Shown here: positions 40,190 to 51,317 of the stretch, in pieces
How the letters are laid out: each line of letters starts with the position of its first letter
Numbering within the stretch: the stretch's first letter is position 1
Origin: Rhizophagus clarus
Taxonomy: Eukaryota; Glomeromycota; Glomeromycetes; Glomerales; Glomeraceae
Length of the DNA: 64,000 nucleotides
Assembly (NCBI GenBank): GCA_015698045.1
Contig: BLAL01000040.1
Coordinates: forward strand, 2,003,705 to 2,067,704
Direction: 5' to 3'
Position numbers and translations under genes: made by a program
The notes under the pieces: model-generated
What the model was told of the DNA's origin: nothing
The model's input: the letters and a program-made list of their open reading frames with translations, nothing else
The model's database searches: none

Positions 40190-42047
40190 TTTAATTGTTT
40201 AATTTTGATTCTTTAAATTATTTTTCTATTATATAATATTTGTATTTTATATAATTATAGTATTCTTTAAATGATTATTATTATTAAAGTATTTTATCAA
40301 AGAATAATATCATATTAATAAGTTTTTTATTAATAATTGCCATTTAAAATAAAATATTATTTTATTCATATAAATTGTTTTTAAATTTGTATACAATATT
40401 TAATACATAAATTAATTATTTTGATTATTTACTATTAATCCTTTAATTTAAATTTTTAAAATCCTTTATATTATTATTATTTTTTAATACAGTATATTAA
40501 TTAACCAATTAAATATTTTATTATAAAAAAAAATATATGTATTTTCATTTTTGTATAATGTTAAAAATTAAAATCCTGTATTTTATAATAAAAATATATA
40601 TAAAAAAATTTTTTACTTATTATAAATATATAATATATATTTTCTTACTTATTTTATAAATTTACTTAAAGCATTAAAAATGAATTTGAATATTATTTAA
40701 TTTATTTGACAAAATATTTATTATTATTATTTTTTTTTTTTTCTGCAATACATTATAAATTCAGAATCCAGTAACTTGTTTTAATTATAATTAATTATCT
40801 TGCTATAATCTAAAATATAATCATTTTTTTCCTTTAAAAAAAAATAAATTTTAAAAAGAAATGATTAATTAGTTAATTAGTTAATTGGCTAATTGGTTAA
40901 ATTGTTTAATTGGTTAATTTGTCCTATTTAAGATTTTGTATAGTATTCTAAATATGTAATCTAAAACTACTTTTCTTAATAACTCAAAATTCTCAAAACT
41001 TTTAAAATTGAAACTGTTTTATAAAATTTGAAATTAGTATCTAAAATTATATTTGAAATTATTTGAATTTTTTAAACCAAAATACATTAAACAATATAAT
41101 TATTTTTATATTTTTATACTAAAAATTTTTGAAACTAAAATTATTTTCAAACCTATTTTTTTTAAAAAATAGTTTAAATTATATATATATAATATTTTAA
41201 AAATTAACTTGCATAAAATTTATATAGATTCACATAATATAAATAATATAATCTAAATAATTAATAAAGTATATTTAATAATATAAATAGTAATCATAAA
41301 AAAAACAAATTTAAATTCAATTTAATCAAAAAGATATATAATAGTTACACTTATAAAATAGAAACTTCTTTAGATATATAATAAATATTAACTATGAACT
41401 ATCAATTCCTTTTGTTTATTTATTACTAAAGAACTTTTTTCTAAAAGAAAAATACAAAGAACTTAAAAGTATTGTAAAATCAAAAAAAATAGCATTAACA
41501 TTTAACAGATGTTACTCTATACCTAGAAGTATTTATTAATGAATTTTATAATATTGTTTGGCAATCACATTGTAAAATGATAGTAGAATGAGAGCAGACA
41601 AAAGGCATCAAGAAATAAAATATAAAAAAAAAGTTTACTATCATATAAATATATAAAATATAATCAAACTTTAACTACATAAATAGAAGGAGATACATAT
41701 GATCTAAAAGAAAGAAAAATACTAAAATATAATGAATAATGATCAATAGCTTTGGAAAAATCAAAATAATACATAAATAAATTAATTAAAGAGAGAAATA
41801 TAGTATCATAAAAAGTATATAATAATATAAAATTATATAAATATAATATAACTTTTTTTTTTTCTTTTTTTTATTTAAAAGGTAGTGACTAGTAAAAGTA
41901 AATATTGAAGCCACATGTTATAATAATCTTATATCATTCAATAGTTACTATAAAAGGATATAGATGAATTTCATAAGTAATAATAGGGTACAGGAGCAAT
42001 CTTTTAGGCCCTTTTATAGTAACTATTGAATGATATAAGATTATTAT
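40190..42047. other. AT-rich gene-free DNA
   Basis: No gene is seen in 1.85 kb of very AT-rich sequence. At about 40865-40920 there is a short tandem run of the TTAATTGGTTAATTAG type. The right part (41921-42046) holds a perfect 37-bp inverted repeat next to the hAT element. Confidence 0.5.
41921..42046. repeat. Perfect 37-bp inverted repeat at the left flank of the hAT element
   Basis: 41921-41957 (starting TAATAATCTTATATC) is the exact reverse complement of 42010-42046, separated by 52 bases. The right arm ends one base before the hAT terminus at 42048. The loop contains CTTTTAGG at 42001-42008, which also follows the right end of the hAT element (47387-47394). Confidence 0.9.
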
Positions 42048-44213
42048 TAGTGTTCCGCAAATGATTTGATCAAATCAATTCAATTCAGATTTGATTTGAA
42101 TTTTGGTTTGATTTGATTTGATAATTTTGATTTGCGAATCAAATCCAAATTTCAAATCCATATTTGAGTTCAAATCCGAATTTTTTAAAAAAAAATTCAA
42201 ATCAAATTCAAATCAGCCTAAGCTAATTTGAGCAAATCCGAATCAAACCTATCAAACTCAAATCAAATCCAAATTTTAAATAATTAAATTTAAACATTTG
42301 AATAATCGGATGATTCAGATTAAATAATAGTGATCTACGTATGATAATCTCTTTTTTTGAAAAATTGAAGTTCAAACTTTAAAATTCAAAGTAAAAGTTT
42401 TCATATTTTTTTTTATTCCTTATAATATATTATATATATTTGATAAATTTAATTTTTATTAGAGAAAAATTCTATCTATTTTGTAATAAATTAACAAATA
42501 TTCCTTTCTATTAAATTTCTATAATTCAGTAGTCAGTATTTGAATATAATATAACTAAATACATAAGTAAATGTTTCTTAAAAAATATGAATTTAGAAAA
42601 TATAAATATTAATGAAGATATTGAAATTGATGATTGTACGAATAAATCAATAATATCAGAAGAACAGGAAGACGTTAGTAAAGCAAGTGATGTGTGGAAA
42701 TATTTTACAAAAGATATTAATTACAAACAAAATAAAAAAGCAAAGTGCAATCATTGTGGAATCACCTATACGTGTACAGCAGGTGCCACTACAAATTTAA
42801 AAAAACACATAAAAAGCAAACATTCCAGTTCTGAAAAAATGCAAGAAATGTCTATTAAAGATATTCTTAAGGCTGTACCGAAGGTAAATTGCCTATAAAT
42901 ATATAGATTTTTTACACTTTTTTTTTTAAATTTTTTTTTTTATTTAAAGGCCGTATTTGCCTTTTTTTTTATTTCAATAATTAAATAATAACAAATCTAT
43001 ATTATTTATTAGTGGAAATATAACAATGATGAAATGTTAAAGTGCCTTGTTAAGTGGATCATAGTTAATCAACACTCATTTACGATAGTTGAAGAACCTG
43101 CTTTTGCAGATCTTATATATGCACTTCAGCCTGATGCCAAACTTATCTCGGCTGATACTGTTAAAAGAAAGATTATGGATTTATACGAAAGTAATATAAA
43201 TAAAGTTAAAGAATCTTTCAAGAACATTACAGGAAAAATATCATTCACTATTGATATTTGGACATCTCCATCTGCAAAGTCATTTTTGTCATTAACTGCT
43301 CATTATATTGATGATGATTGGAAATTAAATAATGTACTAGTTGATTTTATACAAATTTTCGGTAAATTTTTTTTTATTTACTTTTTTGTTTTAGTCTTTA
43401 ATTTAAAAAAACATTAATTTTGGTTAATTTAAGGTAAACATATGGGTGAGAATATTATGTTAGGTATAAATAAACTTTTGATACAAAATAAGGTAATTAT
43501 TACTTTAACTTTTAAATTATACTATTGTAATTTTATAATTTTATTTTATTATATTATTTACAGATAATGGGAATTACGACTGACAATGCATCAAATAACC
43601 TAACATTTGTTGATGCATTAGCGAAAGAAAATAATTCTTTTCAAAAAGATAACCATTTTAGATGTTTTGCTCATGTCATTAATCTATGTGTTCAAGATGC
43701 TTTAAAAGAATTAGATGATAAATTAAGTCAGGTAATTGTTTTTATTTGTTAATAAAATTGCATAATTTAACTAAATAAATATTTATTTTATAATAATATA
43801 GCTTCGAACACTTTTGAATAAAATCCACCATTCTCCACAACGTCAAGAAAAGTTGAGTTTCAACTGTGAACTTCATGGTATTAATAATTTAAAAGTTGTT
43901 TTAGATGTATCAACTCGGTGGAATTTCACATTTGATATGATCAATAGAGCTTTATATTTAAAAGAGGTAAATTTGTATAATTTATTCATTATTATTTATT
44001 TATTAACTTGTAAAATATTTATTAATCTATATTTAAATTATTTATTTACTAGGCGCTTAATTCCCTTGCACTTTCTGAAAAAGACCTAAAAAATTTCATT
44101 ATTACAGATGATGAATGGTCTGAACTTGAAAAAGTTAAATTATTTCTTGAAAAATTTAAAGAAATAACATTAATGTTCAGTTCATTGTATCCTACACTTT
44201 CAATGCTCATTCC

Positions 44214-45050
44214 TAGGGCTCCGATCGGTTTCAGTAATTACTGAACCGTACCGACCGGTTTCAGTATCAGAGCGTTTCAGTTTTATGATTTATCGAACTG
44301 AAACTTTCGGTTTCGGTATCGGTTTTGCGATTTATCGAACCGATTTACCGATAATAAAAACGTTTTTTTTTATAAGAAAAATTTAAATAATGTAGTTAAA
44401 AAAAATGTTGCGAAACGTTTTTTACATAAACAATTTGATAAAAAATAACGTTTCGCAACGTTATTTTTGCGAACATTGTAAAAAACGTTGCGAAACGTTT
44501 TTTACATAAACAATTTGATAAAAAATAACGTTTCGCAACGTTATTTTTGCGAAACTTGTAAAAAACGTTGCGAAACGTTTTTTACATAAACGATTTGATA
44601 AAAAAAATAACGTTTCGCAACGTTATTTTTGCGGAACTTGTAAAAACGTTGCGAAACGTTTTTTACATAAATAATTTATTATGAAAAATAACGTTTTGCA
44701 ACGTTATTTTTGCGAACATTGTAAAAAACGTTGCGAAACGTTTTTTACATAAACAATTTATTATGAAAAATAACATTTCGCAACGTTATTTTTGCGAACA
44801 TTGTAAAAAACGTTGCGAAACGTTTTTTACATAAACAATTTATTATGAAAAATAACGTTTCGCAACGTTATTTTTGCGAACATTGTAAAAAATGTTGCGA
44901 AACGTTTTTTTACTAAACTTGTTCGGTAAATCGGTTCAGTTTTTGGTAATTACCGATCGGTTTCAGTAATCATTAATACCGATACTGATTAATTCGGTTC
45001 AGTATCGGTTTTTGCAAAAACTGAACCGAACCGAACCGATCAGAGCCCTA
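44214..45050. mobile_element. Nested non-autonomous hAT-like MITE, 837 bp
   Basis: The ends are TAGGGCTCCGATCGGTT and the reverse complement of TAGGGCTCTGATCGGTT. The 8-bp target CTCATTCC is duplicated exactly at 44206-44213 and 45051-45058. Removing the element and one target copy rejoins the transposase frame across the site (SMLIP / LYNAL), so it inserted into a gene copy that was still continuous there. Subterminal CGGTTTCAGT words repeat near both ends. The centre is a palindromic satellite (44397-44918). There is no coding capacity. Confidence 0.93.
44397..44918. repeat. Tandem palindromic satellite inside the MITE, about 81-bp unit
   Basis: The word GTTGCGAAACG recurs at 44407, 44487, 44567, 44648, 44730, 44812 and 44894 (spacing 80, 80, 81, 82, 82, 82). 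Each unit pairs AACGTTGCGAAACGTT with its reverse complement AACGTTTCGCAACGTT about 30 bases later, so every unit can form a strong hairpin and the whole block can fold on itself. Confidence 0.92.
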
Positions 45051-46018
45051 CTCATTCCTTTATACAATGCTTTAATCGACCATACGGAAGATTATATATC
45101 TGAAGGAGAAGAGGAAAATGAAGGAGAAGATGGAAATGAAAGTGAAGATGAAATTGGAAATGACAATGAGGAATCAACTATTAAAAAAGCAGCAATGAAT
45201 TGTCGGGTAAAATTGTTTCACTATTATAATAAAACAAATGACGCATGTATAATTGTAATGATCTTAGATCCGAGACTTAAAATGGAATACTATAATGATG
45301 AAATGTGAAATGATGATCAGAGAAGAGAAATTCGGGAAAAGCTAATATTTAATATTTTAAAATTTATTTGAATTATAATTTATAATATTATTTGATGTAT
45401 ATAATATTATACTAACAATATTTAAATATTAATTTTTTAGATTCTTAAATGTTTATAATACTACTTATTCTAATTCAAACTCAAGTTCAACTTTAAGCAA
45501 TTCTTTGAATAATGAATACAAAAATTCAATTACATCAAAAGTATTTAAACGAAAACGTACATAAGAAATTGATGAATTTCAAGCATATTTTTTATCACCA
45601 GTTTGTGATGAAAGTGTTGATCCGCTTCAATGGTGGAAGATAAACCAATCTCAATTTTCCAGACTTACTAAGATGGTAATGGATTATTTGGCTATACCTT
45701 TCACTAGCGTTCCTTCAGAAGAGTGTTTTTCAATTAGTAAAAATTTAATCACTGATAAGCGTAACAAATTGGCAGGAAAAACTATAAGATCCTGCATGTG
45801 TTTGAAATCATGGATTTCAGGATTATTGAGTGATTTATTTGAATAATTAATAGAATTGTTGCAGTGATTTATTATGAGATTTGATAATCATATTCGAATT
45901 TAGGATCGTTACTTAGTGATTTATTGATATTAATAACTAATTTTTTAATTTTAATAATTAATACAATATAAATATTATAAATAAAATATATTTGCTATAA
46001 AAATAAAAAGAAACGCTT

Positions 46019-46440
46019 AACATGCTTCTTAAAGGTAATAACAAACCTCCAAAGAAACTTATTTACCGCTCAAAACTCCTCTTCAGAGAAACTGTTATCT
46101 GCATGAAATAAAAAAAAAAAGAAGAAATGTTTAGTACATTTCTTAGAGGTAATGGAGAGACTTTTCCCAAAAAAATTATTTATTGTCTAAAAGTCCTCTC
46201 CAGAGCATTCATTACTTACATAAAGTAAACTAAAAAAAGGAAACTTTAATATGTTTCTTATGGGTAATGACGAAACCCTTAGAATTTATTTGAAGAAACT
46301 AGAACTTACAAAATAAAAATCAACGTTAACACATTCTTATATAGCGAACCCTTTCTTAAAGAGTTTGAAAGTCCTCTTTTGAGAAATCAAAACCTGTAAA
46401 AAAAAATATAAAAATAAATGTTATGTTTCTTATAAGTAAG
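46019..46440 (-). repeat. Diverged mini-exon-like repeat units (array 0)
   Basis: Three diverged units read on the minus strand contain variants of TCTCTGAAGAGGAGTTTTGA flanked by intron-like signals. One unit has acceptor TTTCATGCAG, then about 32 bases, then donor GTAAATAAG. The putative branch site ACTAA sits in the hairpin GAAATGTACTAAACATTTC (reverse complement of about 46125-46143). The units are less regular than in the neighbouring array at 46474. Confidence 0.5.
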
Positions 46441-46473
46441 CATGCCTCTTATTTAATAATTTTTTTAACTTAC

Positions 46474-47130
46474 AAATCCAAAATGGCATCTAAAAAAGGT
46501 CTGGAAGCTATAAAAAAAAAAGAAAAATAGAAGGTTAGTATAATGATTAATGCCTATATGCCTTCTTAAAAAAAATTGTACTTTTTTTTTTACTTTTTAA
46601 ATTACCAGTCTGAAATGGCATCCAAACAAGTCCGGAAGCTATAAAAAAAAAGAAAAATAGAAGGTTAGTATAACACCTATACGCCTTCTACTTAAAAAAA
46701 ATTGTATTTTTTTTTTACTTTTAACTTACCGGTCCGAAATGGCATCCAAAGGAGTCTGGAAGCTATAAAAAAAAAGAAAAATAGAAGGTTAGTATAACGC
46801 CTATACGCCTTCTACTTAAAAAAAATTGTATTTTTTTTTACTTTTAACTTACCGGTCTGAAATGGCGTCCAAAGGAGTCCGGAAGCTATAAAAAAAAAAG
46901 AAAAATAGAAGGTTAGTATAACGCCTATACGCCTTCTTCTTACAAAAAAAATTGTATTTTTTTTTTTACTTTTAACTTACCAGTCTGAAATGGCGTCCGA
47001 AGGAGTCTGGAAGCTATAAAAAAAAAGAAAAATAGAAGGTTAGTATAACGTCTATACGGCTTCTACTTAAAAAAATTGTATTTTTTTTTTTACTTTTAAC
47101 TTACCAGTCCGAAATGGAGTCCGGAAGTTA
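46474..47130 (-). repeat. Tandem array of mini-exon plus intron-like units (array 1), about 124-bp period
   Basis: On the minus strand each unit reads: acceptor TTTTTATAG, a mini-exon, donor GTAAGTTAAAAG, about 45 bases, branch-like TACTAAC, a CTTCTATTTTTCTTTTTT tract and the next ATAG. The mini-exons are 46474-46507 (34 bases), 46606-46638, 46730-46762, 46853-46885 and 46981-47013 (33 bases each), plus a partial one from 47105. In one frame they encode LPDSFGCHFGP-like peptides of 11 residues; 33 is a multiple of three, so units can be skipped without a frame change. No start exon or signal peptide was found upstream, so transcription and coding are unproven. Confidence 0.7.
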
Positions 47131-47689
47131 AAATGTTTTGACGATTAAGAAAAAAAAATTTAAAATTACGATTTACTTATTTAAGCTATGATATTCAAAA
47201 AAAAGTTTACTTCATCATTTGACCTGTGTAAATCAAATTGAATTTCAAATCAAATTCAAATCAAATTTCAAATCAAATTTGAACGATTTGATTCAAATTC
47301 GAATTCAAACTTTTCAGATTCAATTTGATCAAATCAAATCCCAAATCTAACTGGATTTGGTCTAATTTGATTTGTGCGGAACACTACTTTTAGGATAGAG
47401 AACCAGTTTGAAATTTTAATAAATTAGTTATATAAATAACAGATTTATCTGTATTCTTATATATATAACCAACAAACTCACAAATTACACTACCTTGCAA
47501 AAAAAAAATAATATAAATAGTACTTTAAAATTAACTTGAATTTGATTTAACTTAACTTATTAGAAATATTATCCCTATAAAAATTATGGATACGATTATT
47601 ATACGGTATTGCCATATTTTGCGAACAGTATTATTACAGTATATATACAGTATAATTAAAGTATTATACCAGTATTTGCACATATGATA

Positions 47690-48300
47690 TACATTCAGTA
47701 TTTTGCATGCTATATCATATATACGGTATTTATAAATATAAAGATTTGTACACTTTATATTTGTATGCAGTATATTATCCCTGTTTATAACGTATATTTT
47801 ATACTGGCATTTATTTGTGAACTGTATAATGTTCTGGTGTATAATGTATATTTTATACTGGCCTTTATTTGCGAACCATATAATATCCTGATGTATAACG
47901 TATGTTTATACTGGCTTTTATTTGTGAACCGTATAATGTTCCAGTGTATAACGTATGTTTTATACTGATCGAGTAGTATAATGTCTCAGTTTACAACGTA
48001 TATTTTATACTGGCTGAACAGTATAATTTTCCAGTTTACGACATATGTTTTATACTGGTCGACAGTATAATGTCCTAGTTTACGACTTATGTTTTATACT
48101 AGTTGACAGTATAATATCCCAGTGTATAACATATGCTTTATACTAGTCGAACAGCATAATGGTCATATTTACGACGTATGTTTTATACTGGTCGATAGTA
48201 TAATGTCCCAGTTTACAACATATGTTTTATACTAGTCGAACAGTATAATATCCTAGTTTATGACATATGTTTTATACTGATAATTATTCGTTTATGATGT
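47690..48300. repeat. Minisatellite with GTATAATGTCC / TTTTATACTGG units
   Basis: About eleven imperfect units of roughly 40-60 bases, each combining a TTTTATACTGG word with an AGTATAATGTCCCAGTTTA word. The units contain self-complementary AGTATAA..TTATACT segments. The open frame across part of it (from 47684) just reflects the repeat. Confidence 0.8.
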
Positions 48301-48529
48301 ATCTTTTATAATCCGTATATTTATATCATTAGTATATGGTATTAAATAGTAATAATATCCTTTTATTTGTTATAATTATTGTCAATTAATTTATTTATTA
48401 TTTTGTTCTTGTTGAGTAAATTTTATTATTTAAATTATAATATAATAAAGAATGATTACAAAACTTCTATTTAAAGATAAAAATCAATAAAACAAGTTAC
48501 AATCAGTAGTGATACAATTAAAGGTAAAA

Positions 48530-48830
48530 ACAGAAAGTTTAAGAAGATACAATCAGTAATGATAAAAGAAGGTATAGTTAGTAGCGATAAATAGTAGCAC
48601 AATTAATTATTAGTAGCGATAAAAAAAAGTACAATTAGTAGCAAAAAAGTGAGGTATAATTAGTAGTGGTAAAAAGAAAGTACAATTAATAGCGATAAAA
48701 AAGAAGGTACAGTTAGTGATAAAAAGAAGGTACAGTTAGCAATAAAAAGAAGGTACAGTTAGTGATAAAAAGAAGGTACAGTTAGTGATAAAAAGAAGGT
48801 ACAGTTAGCAATAAAAAGAAGGTAAAATTA
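48530..48830. repeat. Short-period satellite GATAAAAAGAAGGTACAGTTAGT
   Basis: About a dozen copies of a 23-30 base unit (GATAAAAAGAAGGTACAGTTAGT with AGTAGC insertions), most regular at 48700-48820. No coding potential. Confidence 0.8.
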
Positions 48831-50189
48831 GTAGTGATAAAAATCAAGAAATACAACTGTACCTATAAATACATCTATCCAAGAAAAACAAATAGTAATA
48901 ACTACAAAACTATTACAATTATACAACTTCAAACATTAAATATTTTCTTTTAGTTGTTAAAGTTTTTCTATTAGATGACTTTTTATCTGTGACTATTTTA
49001 ATAAAAAAAAAATAAATAAATAATATTTGTAAAAAAAAATAAAAAGTAAAAGAGAAACAGCATATATTTTTCAATTTATTATTTACATACAAACAATAAC
49101 AAATGATTGGCAATCATGTGACATTTGTCCAATCATGATTAAAATTTTTAATTAAGTAGATTTCACTGGCATAAGTCACATGATAAATGAATTCGTGTTG
49201 AATTAGTGTGCAATTTGTGTTGATAATTCTGGTAAATTTTGTTAATTTTGGCCAAATTTCGTTATTTGTGTTGAATTTGTGTTGAACTTGTGTTGTTTTA
49301 ATTTTATTAGAGGATGATATTTAGCATTTGTGATGTGCACGAATTTTAAGAAAATTTTCCTAATGACTAAAAATTCTCGCTCATGTGACAATTTATTTTT
49401 TTGTGGTTTCTAGAGACGACAATATTTTTTGATCATAAGAAATGTACTAATAATAATAGATTGTTTTATTTTAAGTATATATAATGTTTATATATTTAAC
49501 ATGTATTGGGTGTTAATATCAAATTTTTAATTTCAAATATTTAGTTATTTTAATTGAAATGAAAAATAAAATCAAACTAGAGATATTGTTCAATTGTTTA
49601 TAATAGACCTTCTGCAAACTCACCATCACCACTCACAATATAACCAAATCATTCAACACTGGTCAAAATCAATTCTATCGGATACATATCAGGGACTTAT
49701 ATATCAGCGGCTAATCAGATAAATATCAGGTATTTTTACATATCGGGTACCCGATTTATTACACTTCAAAATATGCCTAATTACCAAGACCCCGATATCT
49801 AAACTATTGGTCACCAATATGTTATTTAATATATATCAGGCACAGTTCTATCTTACACATATCAGGTACCTGATATGTGATACAAATTTTAATACGTTAG
49901 ATTTCATATTATATAACGTATTAAGAAATTTTTTAGAGTTTATTTTCTTTATAGATTTTTCTTTTTAGAAATTTTTAATTCGTTTAATGTAGTTAAAAAA
50001 TTTTTATTGTCTTATTTGTTGAATGCATTATCAAGTTTATAAATTTTTTGTAAAGTGTTTAAAAGTATAATTATTATTGTTAATATTTTTATTTTATTAC
50101 GTATTTTATTACAATAAATTAATAAAAAAGTTACAGTCATTTATAATACAATTTTAAGAAAAGTTTGCTCAAACTTTTCTTAATCGTGA

Positions 50190-50650
50190 TCACGTTAGGA
50201 TCAAGAGGAACAAGGGAAACTGCAACCTAAAATAAATAAAAGAAACGTTTAAACTGTTTCTTTAATATTCAAAAAATATCCCTCCCTCCCTCCTTACATT
50301 TCAAATCCGGAGTCCAGCAATCTGAAAAAAATAAAGAAAGAAATGTTAGTAACATTTCTTTAACATTAAAAAAAAATCACCACCCTTTCCAACTTACATT
50401 TCCAAGTCCGGTTCGTTCAAGAAGGCCGGCAACCTAAAAAAAATAAAGAAAGAAACATTAGTAATGTTTCTTTAATATTAAAAAAAAATCACCACCCTTT
50501 CCAACTTACATTTCCCAAGTCTGGTTCGTCCAAGAAGGCTGGCAACCTAAAAAAAAATAAAGAAACATTAGTAACGTTTCTTTAATATTAAAAAAAAATT
50601 CCCCCATCCCTTCCAACTTACATTCCAAGTCCGGGAGTCCAGCAACCTAA
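50190..50650 (-). repeat. Second mini-exon plus intron-like array (array 2), about 111-bp period
   Basis: Minus-strand mini-exons lie at 50622-50646 (25 bases), 50510-50546 (37), 50398-50433 (36) and 50298-50321 (24), with a terminal block below 50226. Each is preceded by TTTTTTTTAG (the 50298-50321 one by TTTTTTCAG) and followed by GTAAGTTGG or GTAAGG. The putative introns (about 75 bases) contain TTACTAAC in three of four units, inside a palindromic stem. One reading frame stays open through all blocks (pieces such as LPAFLNEPDLE and LLDSGFE) to a TGA in the terminal block. The exon words (CTGGACTCCGGA) resemble those of array 1, so the two arrays may be related. No first exon is established. 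Confidence 0.65.
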
Positions 50651-51317
50651 AAAAAAAATAAAAAAAAAATCATGGTTTAGAAAACCGTAAAAATAGATTG
50701 ATCATGATAATCAATGATCGTCAAATTAAATTAAAATGCCGAAACTATTGCATGTAAACGCCAAAAGGTTTCGGCAGTTTAGCAAAAATGAGTTTGATCA
50801 CGTATTTTGAAAATGTGAAAGATTATTTCAAGATTTTATATTGTAAATTGATAGATTAGTTCTCTCAATTTGATCTATGGAAAGATTTTAGTAACATTTT
50901 GGAAGAATCAGCGGTATTAGATCTGTCACGCCTAAATGAAAAATTTATTGGTGACATTTTATCATTACAATATATTATATAATATATGACGACAGATTGT
51001 TTATTTAATTAATACTTTAATAAAAAAAAAAATGAATGTTTATTGAATAAAAGCAATTTATTATAATAAGCTTTAATTACTCATAATTGAGGTCGAATTT
51101 TTTAATTTCAGTTGAATATAGGCCGATATCAAATCAAATTATAAAATAGTAAAAATATTAAAATAATAATTAGATGACTATATAAAATATATATATATTT
51201 AATAAAAAATAATAATAATAAAAGATAATAAAAAATAAAAAAATAATAATAATAAAAATAATAATAAAATATAAAAAATACAAAATAAAAAAAAAAATAA
51301 AAATAAAAAAATATAAT

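Larger units (their letters stand above)
42587..45846 (+). pseudogene. hAT transposase (BED finger, dimerisation domain), broken
   Basis: Exon 1 (42587 to about 42882) encodes a BED-type zinc finger: C-N-H-C-G then H-I-K-S-K-H, with WKYFTKD before it. Later exons (about 43013-43361, 43435-43491, 43564-43731, 43802-43966, 44053 onward) give the RNase-H-like core: FTIDIWTSPSAKSFLSLTAH, MGITTDNASNN, FRCFAHVINLCVQDAL and VSTRWNFTFDMI. The frame is then cut by the nested MITE. It resumes at 45051 with an acidic insert and LDPRLKMEYYNDEM, hits a TGA at 45306-45308 where tryptophan would fit, and later a TAA (about 45562) before the C-terminal dimerisation domain (DPLQWWKINQSQFSRLTKMV; VPSEECFSISKNL). 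With two stops and one insertion it cannot give full-length protein. Confidence 0.9.
42048..47386 (+). mobile_element. hAT-superfamily DNA transposon, 5.3 kb, inactive
   Basis: The ends are TAGTGTTCCGCA (42048-42059) and its exact reverse complement TGCGGAACACTA (47375-47386), typical of hAT termini. Subterminal regions (about 42060-42290 and 47225-47370) are packed with AAATCAAATTC-like words in both orientations, as expected for transposase binding sites. Inside are a broken BED/hAT transposase (42587-45846), a nested MITE (44214-45050), and a tandem mini-exon-like array (46019-47130) between the transposase and the right end. An 8-bp duplication CTTTTAGG lies directly right of the element; its partner on the left is 39 bases away from the terminus. 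Confidence 0.88.
47387..50189. other. Gene-free satellite-rich DNA
   Basis: No gene is supported. It contains two tandem-repeat blocks (about 47690-48300 and 48530-48830), a run of GTGTTGAATTTGTGTTGAAC words (about 49190-49300), and a zone of ATATCAGG words (about 49680-49880) that includes a perfect 22-base palindrome at 49857-49878 centred on TATCAGGTACCTGATA. Confidence 0.5.

Noticed and set aside
47684..47968. 94-codon frame in the GTATAA satellite
   Set aside because: The codons simply follow the repeat; no independent evidence of coding.
48460..48840. Possible CRISPR-like regular repeats
   Set aside because: Repeats are contiguous satellite units without unique spacers, in eukaryotic DNA.
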